64,000 nt of DNA from Ramlibacter henchirensis (GCF_004682015.1 NZ_SMLM01000001.1:2232001-2296000), one strand, 5' to 3'. Positions 24,716 to 33,384 are shown, numbered from the stretch's first letter. The notes: generated from the sequence alone by a model not told the origin. Program-made: numbers and translations.

Positions 24716-27079
24716 CTACTGCACGTTCGCGTTCACCGCGGCATTGCCGCTGATCGTGAAGGCGCAGCTGCGGGTCTTGTTGCCGCCGCTGGAACAAGCG
24801 CCCGACCAGATCACGTCACGGCCGTTGGTCGCGCTGAGCGTGATCCTGGTTCCGGACGCGAACGAGGCGGCCCCGCTCGTGCCCACCGCCACGTTGATGC
24901 CGGCGGGGCTCGACGTGATCCGTTCGCCGCCGCGGCCCGAAGCCGTCACCGTCAGCGTGACCGTCTGCGCAGGCGGTGTGACGGTCAGGACGGCGGTGCG
25001 CGTCACCCCCGCGGCGCCGGCCGTGATCGTCGCCGCAGTGGATGCGCTGACGGCAGTTGTCGCGATCGCGAAGCTCGCGCTGGTCGCACCCTGCGGCACC
25101 GTCACGCTGGCGGGCGTTGTCGCCGCCGGGCTGTTGCTCGACAACGCGACCACCAGGCCGCCCGCCGGCGCTGCGGCCGACAGCGTCACGACGCCCTGCG
25201 AAGCCGAGCCGCCTGTGACACTCGCCGGATTGACCGACACGGCGGAAAGTCCGGCCGGCTCCGCGGTCGGGACGACGGTCAGCGTCGCATTGCGCGTGAC
25301 GTCCGCATAGGTGCCGCCCACCGTGACCTGCACCGAGGCCGACACGGCCGTCGTGGTGGCGACGAACGCCGCCGTGGTGGCGCCCGCTGCGACCGTGACA
25401 CTGGGCGGCAGCATCACCGTGTTGGCATTGCTGCTCGAGAGCGTCACCAGCGCGCCGCCCGCGGGTGCGGCGCCGGTCAGCGTGACGGTGCCTTGCGCCT
25501 GGTTGCCGCCGACGACCGTGGTCGGGCTCACGCTCACCGCCGCCAGCCCCGGCGGCGAAGCGGCCAGCCGCGCGGTGAACCGCCGCGGAGAGGAGAACGG
25601 ACCGAACACGCCGGCCGAGTTGATCGCCCGCACCCGCCAGAACAGGCGTGCCGCGGGCAGGCTGCCGATGGTTGCCTGCGACACGTTCACGGTTCGCGTG
25701 GCGCGGAACGGCGGGCCGAAGTTCGACGAGTCGTCCACCTGGATCTCGTAGCTGGTCGCGTTGGGCACGTCGTTCCAGTCGAAGGTGACGGGCTGCGACA
25801 CTGTGGCGTCGGTGGCGGGCGACAGCAGCGTCGGCGCGGCAGGCCGCGGCGGCGCGGCCTGGCCGGTCGTGTTGATCAGCACCGTGGTGGCGGGGAAAGC
25901 GCCGCCGAGGCCGAGCACGAGGTCGGGCTTGGCGTCGCTCGTGAGTTGCGCGGCGATGATGTTGATCGTTCCGACGCTGGATCGGTCGGGGGGCGGGTAG
26001 TACCGGGTGAGCGGCTGGAAAGTGCCGTCGCCGTTGCCGTTCAGGATTTCCATGATGCCCATGGTCCCGTCGCCGAGCGCGAGGGCAATGTCGGTGAATC
26101 CGTCGCCATTGAAGTCGCCGACCGCCTGGCTCTGCGGGATCAGGATGTTCGGCTCGGTGATGAGCAGCGGCGGCATGCGGAAGCTGCCGTCGCCGTTGCC
26201 GGTCAGGACGGCCGTGCGGCTGCCGTTGAGGCCCAGCGCGACCACCAGGTCCTCGATGCCGTCGCCATTGAAGTCCGCGACGTCGACGTCGGTCGCATCC
26301 TGGCCGAAGGCGTTCTCGGCGATCAGCGTCAGCGTCGGCTGCTGGACGAAGGTGCCGTTGCCGGCGCCGAGCAGGATGACCAGGCGCGCCGTCGAACTCG
26401 CGATCGCCAGGTCCCGCCGGCCGTCGCGGTTGAAGTCGCCCACCGCGATCTCGGCCGTCGTGAGCCCGATGTCGATCTCGGCCGCAGGCTGGAACGTGCC
26501 GTCGCCGTTGCCGAGCATCACGGTGATGGTGCTGCCGACGCGGCACGGCGCGGTGAAGCACGCGACCTGGTGGCCGATGACGACGTCGAGCTTGCTGTCG
26601 TTGTTCAGGTCGGCGGCGACGATCGCCGGCGAATCGAAGCCCGAGGTGTTCGGGAAGTTCACGGGCGCCTGGAACGTGCCGTCGCCGTTGCCCACGAGCA
26701 GCGACAGGCTGAGCGCCGGGTCGTTCAGGGTCACGGCCAGGTCGATCCTGCCGTCGCCGTTGAAGTCGCCCGCCGCCACGTCCTGCGAAGAGCTGCCGGT
26801 CGGGAAGGAAGTGGAGTCGCCGAACGTGGCTTCGCCGGTGGACAGCCGCACTCGCACCGAGGTCCCGCCGGTTCCCACGAGGTCCTGCCGGCCGTCTCCG
26901 TTGACATCGGCCGCGATCACGTTGTTGCCGAGCAGCGGAAGGTCGCTTCGGGAAAACGCCGCCGGTGTCGTGGCCGCAGCGGCGACCGACGCGGCGAGCG
27001 CGGTCGCCATGAACAAAAGCAGCAGCAGGAGCCGGCGAAGCGGCTCGCGCACACGCACCGATCGGATCGGGATGGCCAT
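24716..27079 (-). CDS. Secreted FG-GAP/VCBS repeat protein with Ig-like domains
   Basis: Protein of 787 aa with a signal peptide (RRLLLLLLFMATALAASVAA). Residues about 45-390 form seven or so FG-GAP/VCBS blades, each with DFNGDGxxD-type calcium loops (AGDFNGDGRIDLAV, VGDFNRDGRRDLAI, VADFNGDGIEDLVV), probably an integrin-like beta-propeller. A fibronectin-like domain follows (ATSYEIQVDD). Next are two or more Ig-like repeats (GLAAVSVSPTTVVGGNQAQG, GLSAVSVNPASVTGGSASQG). The C-terminal domain has a cysteine pair (WSGACSSGGNKTRSCAF). It is likely an extracellular adhesion or binding protein. Confidence 0.85.
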   Translation of the reverse strand: MAIPIRSVRVREPLRRLLLLLLFMATALAASVAAAATTPAAFSRSDLPLLGNNVIAADVNGDGRQDLVGTGGTSVRVRLSTGEATFGDSTSFPTGSSSQDVAAGDFNGDGRIDLAVTLNDPALSLSLLVGNGDGTFQAPVNFPNTSGFDSPAIVAADLNNDSKLDVVIGHQVACFTAPCRVGSTITVMLGNGDGTFQPAAEIDIGLTTAEIAVGDFNRDGRRDLAIASSTARLVILLGAGNGTFVQQPTLTLIAENAFGQDATDVDVADFNGDGIEDLVVALGLNGSRTAVLTGNGDGSFRMPPLLITEPNILIPQSQAVGDFNGDGFTDIALALGDGTMGIMEILNGNGDGTFQPLTRYYPPPDRSSVGTINIIAAQLTSDAKPDLVLGLGGAFPATTVLINTTGQAAPPRPAAPTLLSPATDATVSQPVTFDWNDVPNATSYEIQVDDSSNFGPPFRATRTVNVSQATIGSLPAARLFWRVRAINSAGVFGPFSSPRRFTARLAASPPGLAAVSVSPTTVVGGNQAQGTVTLTGAAPAGGALVTLSSSNANTVMLPPSVTVAAGATTAAFVATTTAVSASVQVTVGGTYADVTRNATLTVVPTAEPAGLSAVSVNPASVTGGSASQGVVTLSAAAPAGGLVVALSSNSPAATTPASVTVPQGATSASFAIATTAVSASTAATITAGAAGVTRTAVLTVTPPAQTVTLTVTASGRGGERITSSPAGINVAVGTSGAASFASGTRITLSATNGRDVIWSGACSSGGNKTRSCAFTISGNAAVNANVQ

Positions 27080-27121
27080 CGTGGGCTCCTGGCAGGGCGG
27101 CGGATGGCGCCCGATCGCTTC

Positions 27122-27149
27122 AGGCTAGGGGGGATTCGCGGCTTGTCAA
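27122..27149 (-). promoter_or_regulatory. Putative sigma70 promoter of the FG-GAP gene
   Basis: On the minus strand TTGACA (27149-27144) is followed after 16 bases by TAGCCT (27127-27122), about 43 bases before the ATG at 27079. The -35 box is a consensus match and the -10 box is weak. Confidence 0.5.
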
Positions 27150-27256
27150 TGAGTCGTTGCGCAAGAGGTGCGGCTCTTTCCCATCCCTACAATCTCGCAC
27201 ATGACTGATGAGGTGCTGGTGAAGAGATGCCGGCCCGGTGGCGGGGAGCATCAACG

Positions 27257-27637
27257 ATGAGCGGGGTGGCAGCGATCCGCATCGCGGCGGTGATCGCGAT
27301 CGGCTACGGCCTGTGGGTGCTCGCCGGCGGTCCGGTGCGCTTCGGCGCCGGCTCGGAAGCCCTGACGATGCGCGTGAGCCTGGCGCAGCCCGTGACCTGG
27401 CTGGTGGGCCTGCTGGCTCTGGCCATCGGATCCACGCTCTGGATGCGGTTTGCGTTCGCGTGGTGGCTGGGGCTCGCGGCCGTCCTGTTCCAGGGCTGGC
27501 GCATCGTCTACCCGATCTTCGCCAAGGGTGGCGCGCCGCGCCTGCCGGGCGCCGCAACGCTCCTGGTGCTCGCGCTTCTCCTGGTATTCGTCGCGCTGCT
27601 CTTCATGCCGAAGGCGCGCGCCGCCTGCCATCGCTGA
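27257..27637 (+). CDS. Small membrane protein of unknown function
   Basis: Protein of 126 aa with about four hydrophobic helices (IRIAAVIAIGYGLWVLAGG; VTWLVGLLALAIGS; FAWWLGLAAVLFQGWRIVY; LLVLALLLVFVALLFM). No motif is recognised. GGGGAG 9 bases before the ATG can serve as RBS. A 19-codon open frame (27201-27260) ends across this start in ATGA. The 3' end overlaps the convergent stress-domain gene by 35 bases. Confidence 0.65.
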   Translation: MSGVAAIRIAAVIAIGYGLWVLAGGPVRFGAGSEALTMRVSLAQPVTWLVGLLALAIGSTLWMRFAFAWWLGLAAVLFQGWRIVYPIFAKGGAPRLPGAATLLVLALLLVFVALLFMPKARAACHR

Positions 27638-28172
27638 CCCGGCGCAAGGCCGCGCGGCCGCCCTCGGGCAATGCCGGCATCTGCGCCTCACGGCCCTCGA
27701 AGTGCGCCTCCGGGTGCAGCACCTGCAGGCGCAGCCTGATCTCGTCCACGCGCGGCATGGGCAGCTCGGCGATCAGCAGGATCTGTCCCTGCTCGATGCA
27801 GGGCGTGAAGCGCTCCAGGCGCTTGCTCGGGATCGAGACGCCGATCATGGTCGACACCCACGTGCCCAGCAGCGCGCCGGCGAGCGCGAGCAGCGGAGCC
27901 AGGATCCACTGCGGCTCGTCGCCGACGATGGGATACCAGACCGCGACGAACCCGCCAAGCAGCGCGCCCTCCGCGATGCCCAGGACCAGCCCCCTCTCGG
28001 CCGACCGAAGGACCTCGGACGTCAGCAGCACGTTGGCGGCATGCAGGCCGTGCAGGTTGATGTCGTCCCGCGCGACGAAGTGCATGTCGCGGTAATCCAC
28101 GCTGGACAGCAGCAGGTCCTTCATCGTGGCCCGGGCGCTTTGCAGGTCGGGCAGGAGCCAGTAGATCCTCAT
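27603..28172 (-). CDS. Membrane-hairpin protein with a small alpha/beta domain, at the end of the oxidase operon
   Basis: Protein of 189 aa. The N-terminus (MRIYWLLPDLQSARATMKDL) looks like the small alpha/beta domain of general-stress proteins (YflT/DUF1269-like). Two glycine-rich membrane helices follow at about residues 63-110 (LGIAEGALLGGFVAVWY; APLLALAGALLGTWVSTMIG), then a soluble tail (PCIEQGQILLIAELPMPRV). The function is unknown. It follows the subunit IV gene by 18 bases with its own AAGGAG RBS, so it is probably co-transcribed with the oxidase. Confidence 0.72.
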   Translation of the reverse strand: MRIYWLLPDLQSARATMKDLLLSSVDYRDMHFVARDDINLHGLHAANVLLTSEVLRSAERGLVLGIAEGALLGGFVAVWYPIVGDEPQWILAPLLALAGALLGTWVSTMIGVSIPSKRLERFTPCIEQGQILLIAELPMPRVDEIRLRLQVLHPEAHFEGREAQMPALPEGGRAALRRVSDGRRRAPSA

Positions 28173-28190
28173 GTCCCGCTCCTTTGCGCG

Positions 28191-28586
28191 TCAATGCGCC
28201 GGTCGCTGCTGCTCCTCCGCCGTGGGCGCGAAGAAGGTGCCGCGCGACAGGAACGTGTAGCCGGCCTCCAGCGCGCCGATGCCGATGAGCGTGATCAGCA
28301 GCAGGGGCGGCACGACGATCGCGTAGAACAGCGCGAGCCGCTCCCACAGCATGTGCATGAACACGGCCACGATGAGGCCGGCCTTGAGCAGCATGAAGAG
28401 GATGATCAGCGACCACCTCAGCAGCCCCTGCAACTGGTACCAGTCGACCGCGTACGACGCGGCGCTCAGCACGAACAGCAGCCCCCAGATCTTGAAGTAG
28501 ACCCCCAGCGGATGCTGCTGCCCGTGCGCATGCGAGCCGGTCGGCTCCGCGTCCTGCGTGGCATGTGGCTCTCCTGCATGTTCCAT
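28191..28586 (-). CDS. Cytochrome c oxidase subunit IV (CtaF/CoxD-like)
   Basis: Small subunit (131 aa) of a heme-copper oxidase with a His-rich, soluble N-terminus (HAHGQQHPLGVYFKIWGLLF) and three membrane helices, the middle one carrying FMLLKAGLIVAVFMHMLWE, typical of the prokaryotic COX4 family. It stabilises the complex and is not catalytic. RBS GGGAGG. It lies 13 bases after the subunit III gene, fifth in the operon 33209-27603. Confidence 0.85.
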   Translation of the reverse strand: MEHAGEPHATQDAEPTGSHAHGQQHPLGVYFKIWGLLFVLSAASYAVDWYQLQGLLRWSLIILFMLLKAGLIVAVFMHMLWERLALFYAIVVPPLLLITLIGIGALEAGYTFLSRGTFFAPTAEEQQRPAH

Positions 28587-28599
28587 GCTGCCTCCCGCG

Positions 28600-29322
28600 T
28601 CACCAGAGATAGAAGAAAGCGAAGATGAAGACCCAGACCAGGTCGACGAAGTGCCAGTACAGGCCCATGATCTCGACGATCTCGTAATTGCCCCGGCGGC
28701 CGGTCAGGAACCCCCGCCGCTCCCGGTCGAGGTCGCCGCGCACCACCTTCACTGCGACGACGATCAGGAAGATCACCCCGATGGTCACGTGCGTCCCGTG
28801 GAACCCGGTGATCATGAAGAAGGCCGATCCGAACTGCGCCGCGCCCCACGGGTTGCCCCAGGGCCGCACGCCTTCGGAGATCAGCTTGTACCACTCGAAG
28901 GCCTGCATGCCGACGAAGGTGGCGCCCAGCGCGGCCGTCGCGATCAGCAGGATGGCCGTCATCCTGCGGTCGCGCCGGTAGCCGAAGTTGACGGCCAGCG
29001 CCATCGTGCCGCTGCTGCTGATCAGAACGAACGTCATGATCGCGATCAGCAGCAGCGGGACGTTCTGGCCGAACATGTGCAGCGAGAACACCTCGCTCGG
29101 GTTGGGCCACGGCACGGTGGTCGACATCCGCACCGTCATGTACGAGATGAGGAAGCTGCCGAAGATGAAGGTGTCGCTCAGCAGGAAGATCCACATCATC
29201 GGCTTGCCCCAGGGGACGTCCTTGAACGCCCGCTGGTCCGAGGACACGTCGGTGACGACGCTGCGCCAGCCGTCGCGCCCGGGCAGCGCGCCCGCGGTGC
29301 CGGTTGCCTGGTGGTTGGCCAT
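28600..29322 (-). CDS. ctaE: Cytochrome c oxidase subunit III
   Basis: Subunit III (240 aa) with about six membrane helices. Family blocks are KPMMWIFLLSDTFIFGSFL, EWYKLISEGVRPWGNPWG, FFMITGFHGTHVTIGVIFL and the C-terminal GLYWHFVDLVWVFIFAFFYL. The FHGTHV and YWHFVD signatures are those of COX3. The ATG at 29322 has AGAAGGAGAC upstream. A second subunit-III-like gene precedes it by 16 bases. Confidence 0.92.
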   Translation of the reverse strand: MANHQATGTAGALPGRDGWRSVVTDVSSDQRAFKDVPWGKPMMWIFLLSDTFIFGSFLISYMTVRMSTTVPWPNPSEVFSLHMFGQNVPLLLIAIMTFVLISSSGTMALAVNFGYRRDRRMTAILLIATAALGATFVGMQAFEWYKLISEGVRPWGNPWGAAQFGSAFFMITGFHGTHVTIGVIFLIVVAVKVVRGDLDRERRGFLTGRRGNYEIVEIMGLYWHFVDLVWVFIFAFFYLW

Positions 29323-29338
29323 GGGGGTGGGTCTCCTT

Positions 29339-30037
29339 CTACAGCGGCGACGACGAGCAGATCGCCAGCCCGATGTCCTTGGACACGAGCAGCGCATACA
29401 GCACCACCCAGACGGCCAGCAGGTAGTGCCAGTACGTGGCGCACAGTTCGACGGCCAGGCGGGTCCGCGCGGCATCGCCACCGCCGCGCCACGCGCGCTT
29501 CGTCGCGCGCGCCCAGGCCACGAGCCCGCCGAGCACGTGCAGGCCGTGGACCGCGGTGAACAGGTAGAAGAAGGCGGTGGCCGCGCTCGTCGCGACAAAG
29601 AAGCCCGCGTCGTTCAGTTGCCACCAGACGAACAGCTGCCCGGCCAGGAAGCCGAACGTGAGCACCCCGGTGGCCACGAGTCCGCGTTGCACGCTGCGGG
29701 CTTCGGCGCGCCGTGCGGCATACACGGTCCACTCCATCGCCACTCCCGCGCCGAGCAGCACCGCGGTGTTGAGCATCAGCAGCCGCGGCCGCGGCATCGG
29801 GCTCCAGTCCTCCAGCTCCAGCCGCATGGCGTAGGCGCTGATGAAGAGCACGAACAGCGACGAGGCCACGCCGAGGAACACCCACAGCGCGATCTTCGCG
29901 GCCGGCCGGGCCGCGACGCCGACCGCCAAGGGCGTCACGGCCTGCGCCTGCCAGGGCTGCACGTTGATCGTCTGGCGGAACAGCCACCAGACGATGACGC
30001 CCATCAGCAAGGTGAGGAAGACCAGCCCGATCGTCAT
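29339..30037 (-). CDS. Second subunit-III-like membrane protein
   Basis: Divergent COX3-family protein (232 aa). The N-terminus adds a hydrophobic helix (IGLVFLTLLMGVIVWWLF). The rest follows the subunit III plan with FVLFISAYAMRLELEDW, FFYLFTAVHGLHVLGGLVAW and CATYWHYLLAVWVVLYALL, where the usual FHGxHV and YWHFVD appear as VHGLHV and YWHYLL. Its ATG overlaps the subunit I stop (ATGA). Two subunit-III-like genes in one operon are known from some alternative caa3-type clusters; the division of labour is unclear. Confidence 0.82.
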   Translation of the reverse strand: MTIGLVFLTLLMGVIVWWLFRQTINVQPWQAQAVTPLAVGVAARPAAKIALWVFLGVASSLFVLFISAYAMRLELEDWSPMPRPRLLMLNTAVLLGAGVAMEWTVYAARRAEARSVQRGLVATGVLTFGFLAGQLFVWWQLNDAGFFVATSAATAFFYLFTAVHGLHVLGGLVAWARATKRAWRGGGDAARTRLAVELCATYWHYLLAVWVVLYALLVSKDIGLAICSSSPL

Positions 30038-31842
30038 GGCGCTGCCCGCTCGACGGGATGCGGGCTCCTGGCCCACGCTTCGACCGCCACGTCCGAAGGC
30101 GGCACGTTCTGCGGGATGTAGTCGGTCTTGATGCCCGGCACGCCGTAGTCGTAGGCCCAGCGGTAGACCACCGGCAGCTCCTTGCCGAAGTTGCCGTGGC
30201 CCGGCGGCGTCTGCGGCGTCTGCCACTCCAGCGTCGTCGCGTGCCATGGGTTCCCGCCGGCCGGGCGGCCGTGCCGCCAGCTGCGCACCAGGTTGTAGAG
30301 GAACAGGATCTGCGCCGCGCCGACGACGAAGGCGGCCAGCGAGATCCAGGCGTTCAGCAGGTGGGCCGAGTCGGGGATGAAGGTGGTGCCGCCGATCGCG
30401 TAGTAGCGCCGCGGGATGCCCATGAAGCCCAGGTAGTGCATGGGATAGAAGATCCCGTACGTGCCCAGGAAGGTCACCCAGAAGTGGATCTTGCCCATGC
30501 GGTCGTCCAGCATGCGGCCGGTGATCTTCGGGTACCAGTGGTAGATCGCGCCGAACACCACCAGCACGGGCGCGATGCCCATCACCATGTGGAAGTGCGC
30601 CACGACGAACATCGTGTCCGACAGCGGCAGGTCGACCACCACGTTGCCGAGGAACAGCCCCGACAACCCGCCGTTCACGAAGGTGAACACGAAGGCTATG
30701 GCGAACAGCATCGGCACCGTCAGTCGGATGTTCCCTTGCCAGAGCGTGAGCACCCAGTTGTAGACCTTGATCGCCGTCGGCACCGCGATGATCAGCGTGG
30801 TCGTGGCGAAGAAGAAGCCGAAGTACGGGTTCATGCCGCTCACGTACATGTGGTGCGCCCACACGATGAAGCTCAGGCCGCCGATGATCAGGATGGCCCA
30901 GACCATCATCCGGTAGCCGAAGATGTTCTTGCGCGCGTGCGTGCTGATCAGGTCCGACACGATGCCGAAAGCCGGCAGCGCCACGATGTAGACCTCCGGG
31001 TGGCCGAAGAACCAGAAGAGGTGCTGGAACAGCAGCGGGCTGCCGCCCGAGTAGCCCAGTTGCTGGCCCTTGGAGACGAGCGCGGGCATGAAGAAGCTGG
31101 TGCCCAGGGTCTGGTCCAGCAGCATCATGATCGCGCTGACGAACAGCGCCGGGAACGCCAGCAGGGCCAGGATGGTGGCCACGAAGATGCCCCACACGGT
31201 GAGCGGCAGCCGCATCATCGTCATGCCGCGCGTGCGCGCCTGCAGCACCGTCACCACGTAGTTCAGGCCGCCCATGGTGAAGCCGATGACGAAGACGATC
31301 AGCGACACCAGCATCAGGATGATTCCCCACCTCGCGCCGGGCGTGCCATCCAGGATGGCCTGTGGCGGATAGAGCGTCCAGCCCGCGCCGGTGGGCCCAC
31401 CCGGCACGAAGAAGCTGACCACCAGCAGGACCACCGCCAGCAGGTACATCCAGTAGCTGAGCATGTTGACGTAGGGGAACACCATGTCGCGCGCCCCCAC
31501 CATCAGCGGGATCAGGTAGTTGCCGAAGCCGCCCAGGAACAGCGCCGTCAGCAGGTAGATCACCATGATCATCCCGTGCATGCTCACCAGCTGCAGGTAC
31601 GTGCTCGGGTCGATGAAGGAGAAGCGGCCCGGGAACCCGAGCTGCAGCCGCATCAGCCAGGAGAACACCAGCGCCACCAGCCCGATGCCGATGGCGGTGA
31701 CCGCGTACTGGATCGCGATCACCTTGGCGTCCTGGCTCCAGATGTACTTGCCCGCGAAGCTTGTCGGGTGGTGGAGATCGACTTCGCCGACCTCCGCGGG
31801 TGGCGCGAAATCCGATTCGTCGTGCGCAACGTGGGTTGCCAT
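30034..31842 (-). CDS. ctaD: Cytochrome c oxidase subunit I (A1 type)
   Basis: Catalytic subunit (602 aa) holding low-spin heme, high-spin heme and CuB, with twelve or more membrane helices. CuB/tyrosine motif FGHPEVYIVALPAFG and paired histidines VWAHHMYVSG are present. The D-channel residues are intact (FGNYLIPL, GARDMVFPYVNMLSYW), and the K-channel lysine is in PTAIKVYNW, so this is a standard proton-pumping A1 enzyme. A GGAGG 5 bases before the ATG at 31842 favours this start over the ATG at 31860, which overlaps the subunit II stop. Confidence 0.94.
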   Translation of the reverse strand: MATHVAHDESDFAPPAEVGEVDLHHPTSFAGKYIWSQDAKVIAIQYAVTAIGIGLVALVFSWLMRLQLGFPGRFSFIDPSTYLQLVSMHGMIMVIYLLTALFLGGFGNYLIPLMVGARDMVFPYVNMLSYWMYLLAVVLLVVSFFVPGGPTGAGWTLYPPQAILDGTPGARWGIILMLVSLIVFVIGFTMGGLNYVVTVLQARTRGMTMMRLPLTVWGIFVATILALLAFPALFVSAIMMLLDQTLGTSFFMPALVSKGQQLGYSGGSPLLFQHLFWFFGHPEVYIVALPAFGIVSDLISTHARKNIFGYRMMVWAILIIGGLSFIVWAHHMYVSGMNPYFGFFFATTTLIIAVPTAIKVYNWVLTLWQGNIRLTVPMLFAIAFVFTFVNGGLSGLFLGNVVVDLPLSDTMFVVAHFHMVMGIAPVLVVFGAIYHWYPKITGRMLDDRMGKIHFWVTFLGTYGIFYPMHYLGFMGIPRRYYAIGGTTFIPDSAHLLNAWISLAAFVVGAAQILFLYNLVRSWRHGRPAGGNPWHATTLEWQTPQTPPGHGNFGKELPVVYRWAYDYGVPGIKTDYIPQNVPPSDVAVEAWARSPHPVERAAP

Positions 31843-31856
31843 GGAGCCTCCGCCGC

Positions 31857-33209
31857 TCATCGCGAGTTGATGTAGGCCAGGATGTCGCCGATGGCGGCGT
31901 CGTCGGCCAGCATCCCGGCCACCAGCGCCATCTGGGAACCGTGGACGTCCTGCCTGTGGGCGCCGCGCACGCCGTCCCGGAAATTGCGCAGCTGCGTGGC
32001 CATGTACCAGTCGTCCATGCCCTGCAGCCGCGGCGCGTTGGTCGCGGGGTTGCCGCGGCCTTCGGCGCCGTGGCAGGCGGCGCAGGTCACGTAGCGCGCG
32101 CGCCCGCGGTCGACGTCGCCCTTGAACGTGGTCGCGGGCGGCTTGTCGGGCAGGGTCCCGATGTAGGCGGCGACGTCGGCGATGGCGCGATCGTCCACCA
32201 GCGTGGCCGCCATCGGTGCCATCACCTTGCCGAACGTGTCCTTCTCGTGCGTGCCGCGCGCGCCCACCTTGAACAGCCTGAGCTGCCGCTCCAGGTACCA
32301 CGCGCCGTGGCCTGCGAGCTTGGGCGCGTTCATCGCGCGGTTGCCCTCGCCGTTCTGCCCGTGGCAGGCGGCGCAGGCGGCGTACAGGGTCTTGCCCGCC
32401 GCCGCATTGCCCTGGGGCTGCTCGTTCAACTGCGCGAAAGTGGGCTGGCGCTCCAGCCACGCCTGGTAGGCGGCGGGCTCCTGCACCACGATGCGGCCGC
32501 GCATCGCGTAGTGCCCGATGCCGCACAGTTCCTCGCACAGCAGGTCGTAGGAGCCGGCGCGCGTGGGCGTGAACCAGGAGTACGTGACCTGGCCGGGCAC
32601 CAGGTCCATCTTCACGCGCAGCTGCGCCACCGCGAAGTTGTGCAGCACGTCCTTGGAGCGCAGCAGCAGCTTGACCGGCTGCCCGAGCGGCACGTGCAGC
32701 TCGGGGCTGGCGAGCAGGACGTCGTCATGCCCGTTGCGGTCGGCCGGATTCATCCCGAACGGGTTCTTCTCGTTGACGAAGCGGGAGTGCACCGTGCCGA
32801 GCTTCCCGTCCTTGCCGGGCAGCCGGTAGGCCCAGTTCCATTGCTGCGCCACGACCTCCACTTCGCGCGCGTCCTGCGGCACGCGGACCACGTCGGCCCA
32901 CACGACGAGGCCAGGCGCCAGCATCGCCGCAACGCCCAGCGAGGTGACCACCAGCAGCCAGAACTCGAGCCGCTTGTTCTCCGGCTGGTAGCTGGCCCGC
33001 TCGTGGGCGCGGTGGCGGTAGCGCACGAGGGCCCAGGCCATGAAGAGGCTGATCGCGACGAACACGATGCCCGTCACGACGAAGGTGATGGCGATCGTCG
33101 TGTCGATCGTGCCCCAGTTGGACGCGATCGGGGTGAAGTACCAGGGGCTGAGGAAGTGGAAGAGAACCGAACCAAGTGCGAGCAGGACGAGTGCGATCGC
33201 GATGCCCAT
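31857..33209 (-). CDS. ctaC: Cytochrome c oxidase subunit II with two C-terminal heme-c domains
   Basis: Electron-input subunit (450 aa). Three N-terminal hydrophobic helices (about 3-20, 40-62, 82-104) precede a cupredoxin domain whose CuA ligands are His190, Cys225, Cys229, His233 and Met236 (CEELCGIGHYAM). Two cytochrome c domains follow, each with CAACH (Cys279-His283 and Cys376-His380), resembling a diheme c4. The fusion should accept electrons from soluble donors and pass them over two hemes to CuA. Most caa3 subunits have only one heme. First large gene of the operon. Confidence 0.92.
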   Translation of the reverse strand: MGIAIALVLLALGSVLFHFLSPWYFTPIASNWGTIDTTIAITFVVTGIVFVAISLFMAWALVRYRHRAHERASYQPENKRLEFWLLVVTSLGVAAMLAPGLVVWADVVRVPQDAREVEVVAQQWNWAYRLPGKDGKLGTVHSRFVNEKNPFGMNPADRNGHDDVLLASPELHVPLGQPVKLLLRSKDVLHNFAVAQLRVKMDLVPGQVTYSWFTPTRAGSYDLLCEELCGIGHYAMRGRIVVQEPAAYQAWLERQPTFAQLNEQPQGNAAAGKTLYAACAACHGQNGEGNRAMNAPKLAGHGAWYLERQLRLFKVGARGTHEKDTFGKVMAPMAATLVDDRAIADVAAYIGTLPDKPPATTFKGDVDRGRARYVTCAACHGAEGRGNPATNAPRLQGMDDWYMATQLRNFRDGVRGAHRQDVHGSQMALVAGMLADDAAIGDILAYINSR

Positions 33210-33211
33210 GG

Positions 33212-33334
33212 CTACGCACCCCCGCCTTGACTCATGCAATCGAGCGCCGCGCCCGCCGCGGCAGCGCAAGCGCCAGCGGCTGACCGGGCGGTGGCCCGCC
33301 GGTGCCCACTGCGCAAACCCAGGAGAGCGCCCAT
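33212..33334 (-). CDS. 40-residue ORF directly upstream of the subunit II gene
   Basis: Short frame of 40 residues starting MGALLGLRSGHRRATARSAA and ending DCMSQGGGA, rich in Ala, Gly and Arg, with no membrane helix. A strong Shine-Dalgarno GGGAGG lies 5 bases before its ATG, and its stop is 2 bases before the subunit II ATG, which itself has no good RBS. It may be a leader or coupling peptide whose translation feeds the oxidase operon. No homology is claimed. Confidence 0.5.
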   Translation of the reverse strand: MGALLGLRSGHRRATARSAAGACAAAAGAALDCMSQGGGA

Positions 33335-33351
33335 CTGACCTCCCAAGTGCC

Positions 33352-33384
33352 GGCGCAGCGAAGCTGCGCCTCTTTTGATTTTTT
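33352..33384 (+). terminator. Strong intrinsic terminator in a divergent spacer
   Basis: Perfect 8-bp stem GGCGCAGC (33352-33359), loop GAA, GCTGCGCC (33363-33370), followed by TCTTTTGATTTTTT (33371-33384). It faces the plus direction, yet no plus-strand gene ends here: the oxidase operon leaves on the minus strand from 33334 and the next plus gene starts at 33501. It may end a small RNA, attenuate the following gene, or stop antisense transcription. Confidence 0.8.

Noticed and set aside
24170..27208. Plus-strand open frame of about 1000 codons across the FG-GAP gene
   Set aside because: Low-complexity Arg/Gly-rich translation; the minus-strand frame has a signal peptide and regular DFNGDG calcium loops.
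33280..33370. Possible riboswitch (GGAGAG and CCCACTG-like words) upstream of the DUF1439 gene
   Set aside because: The conserved cores of glycine or cobalamin riboswitches could not be assembled; only the terminator hairpin is convincing.
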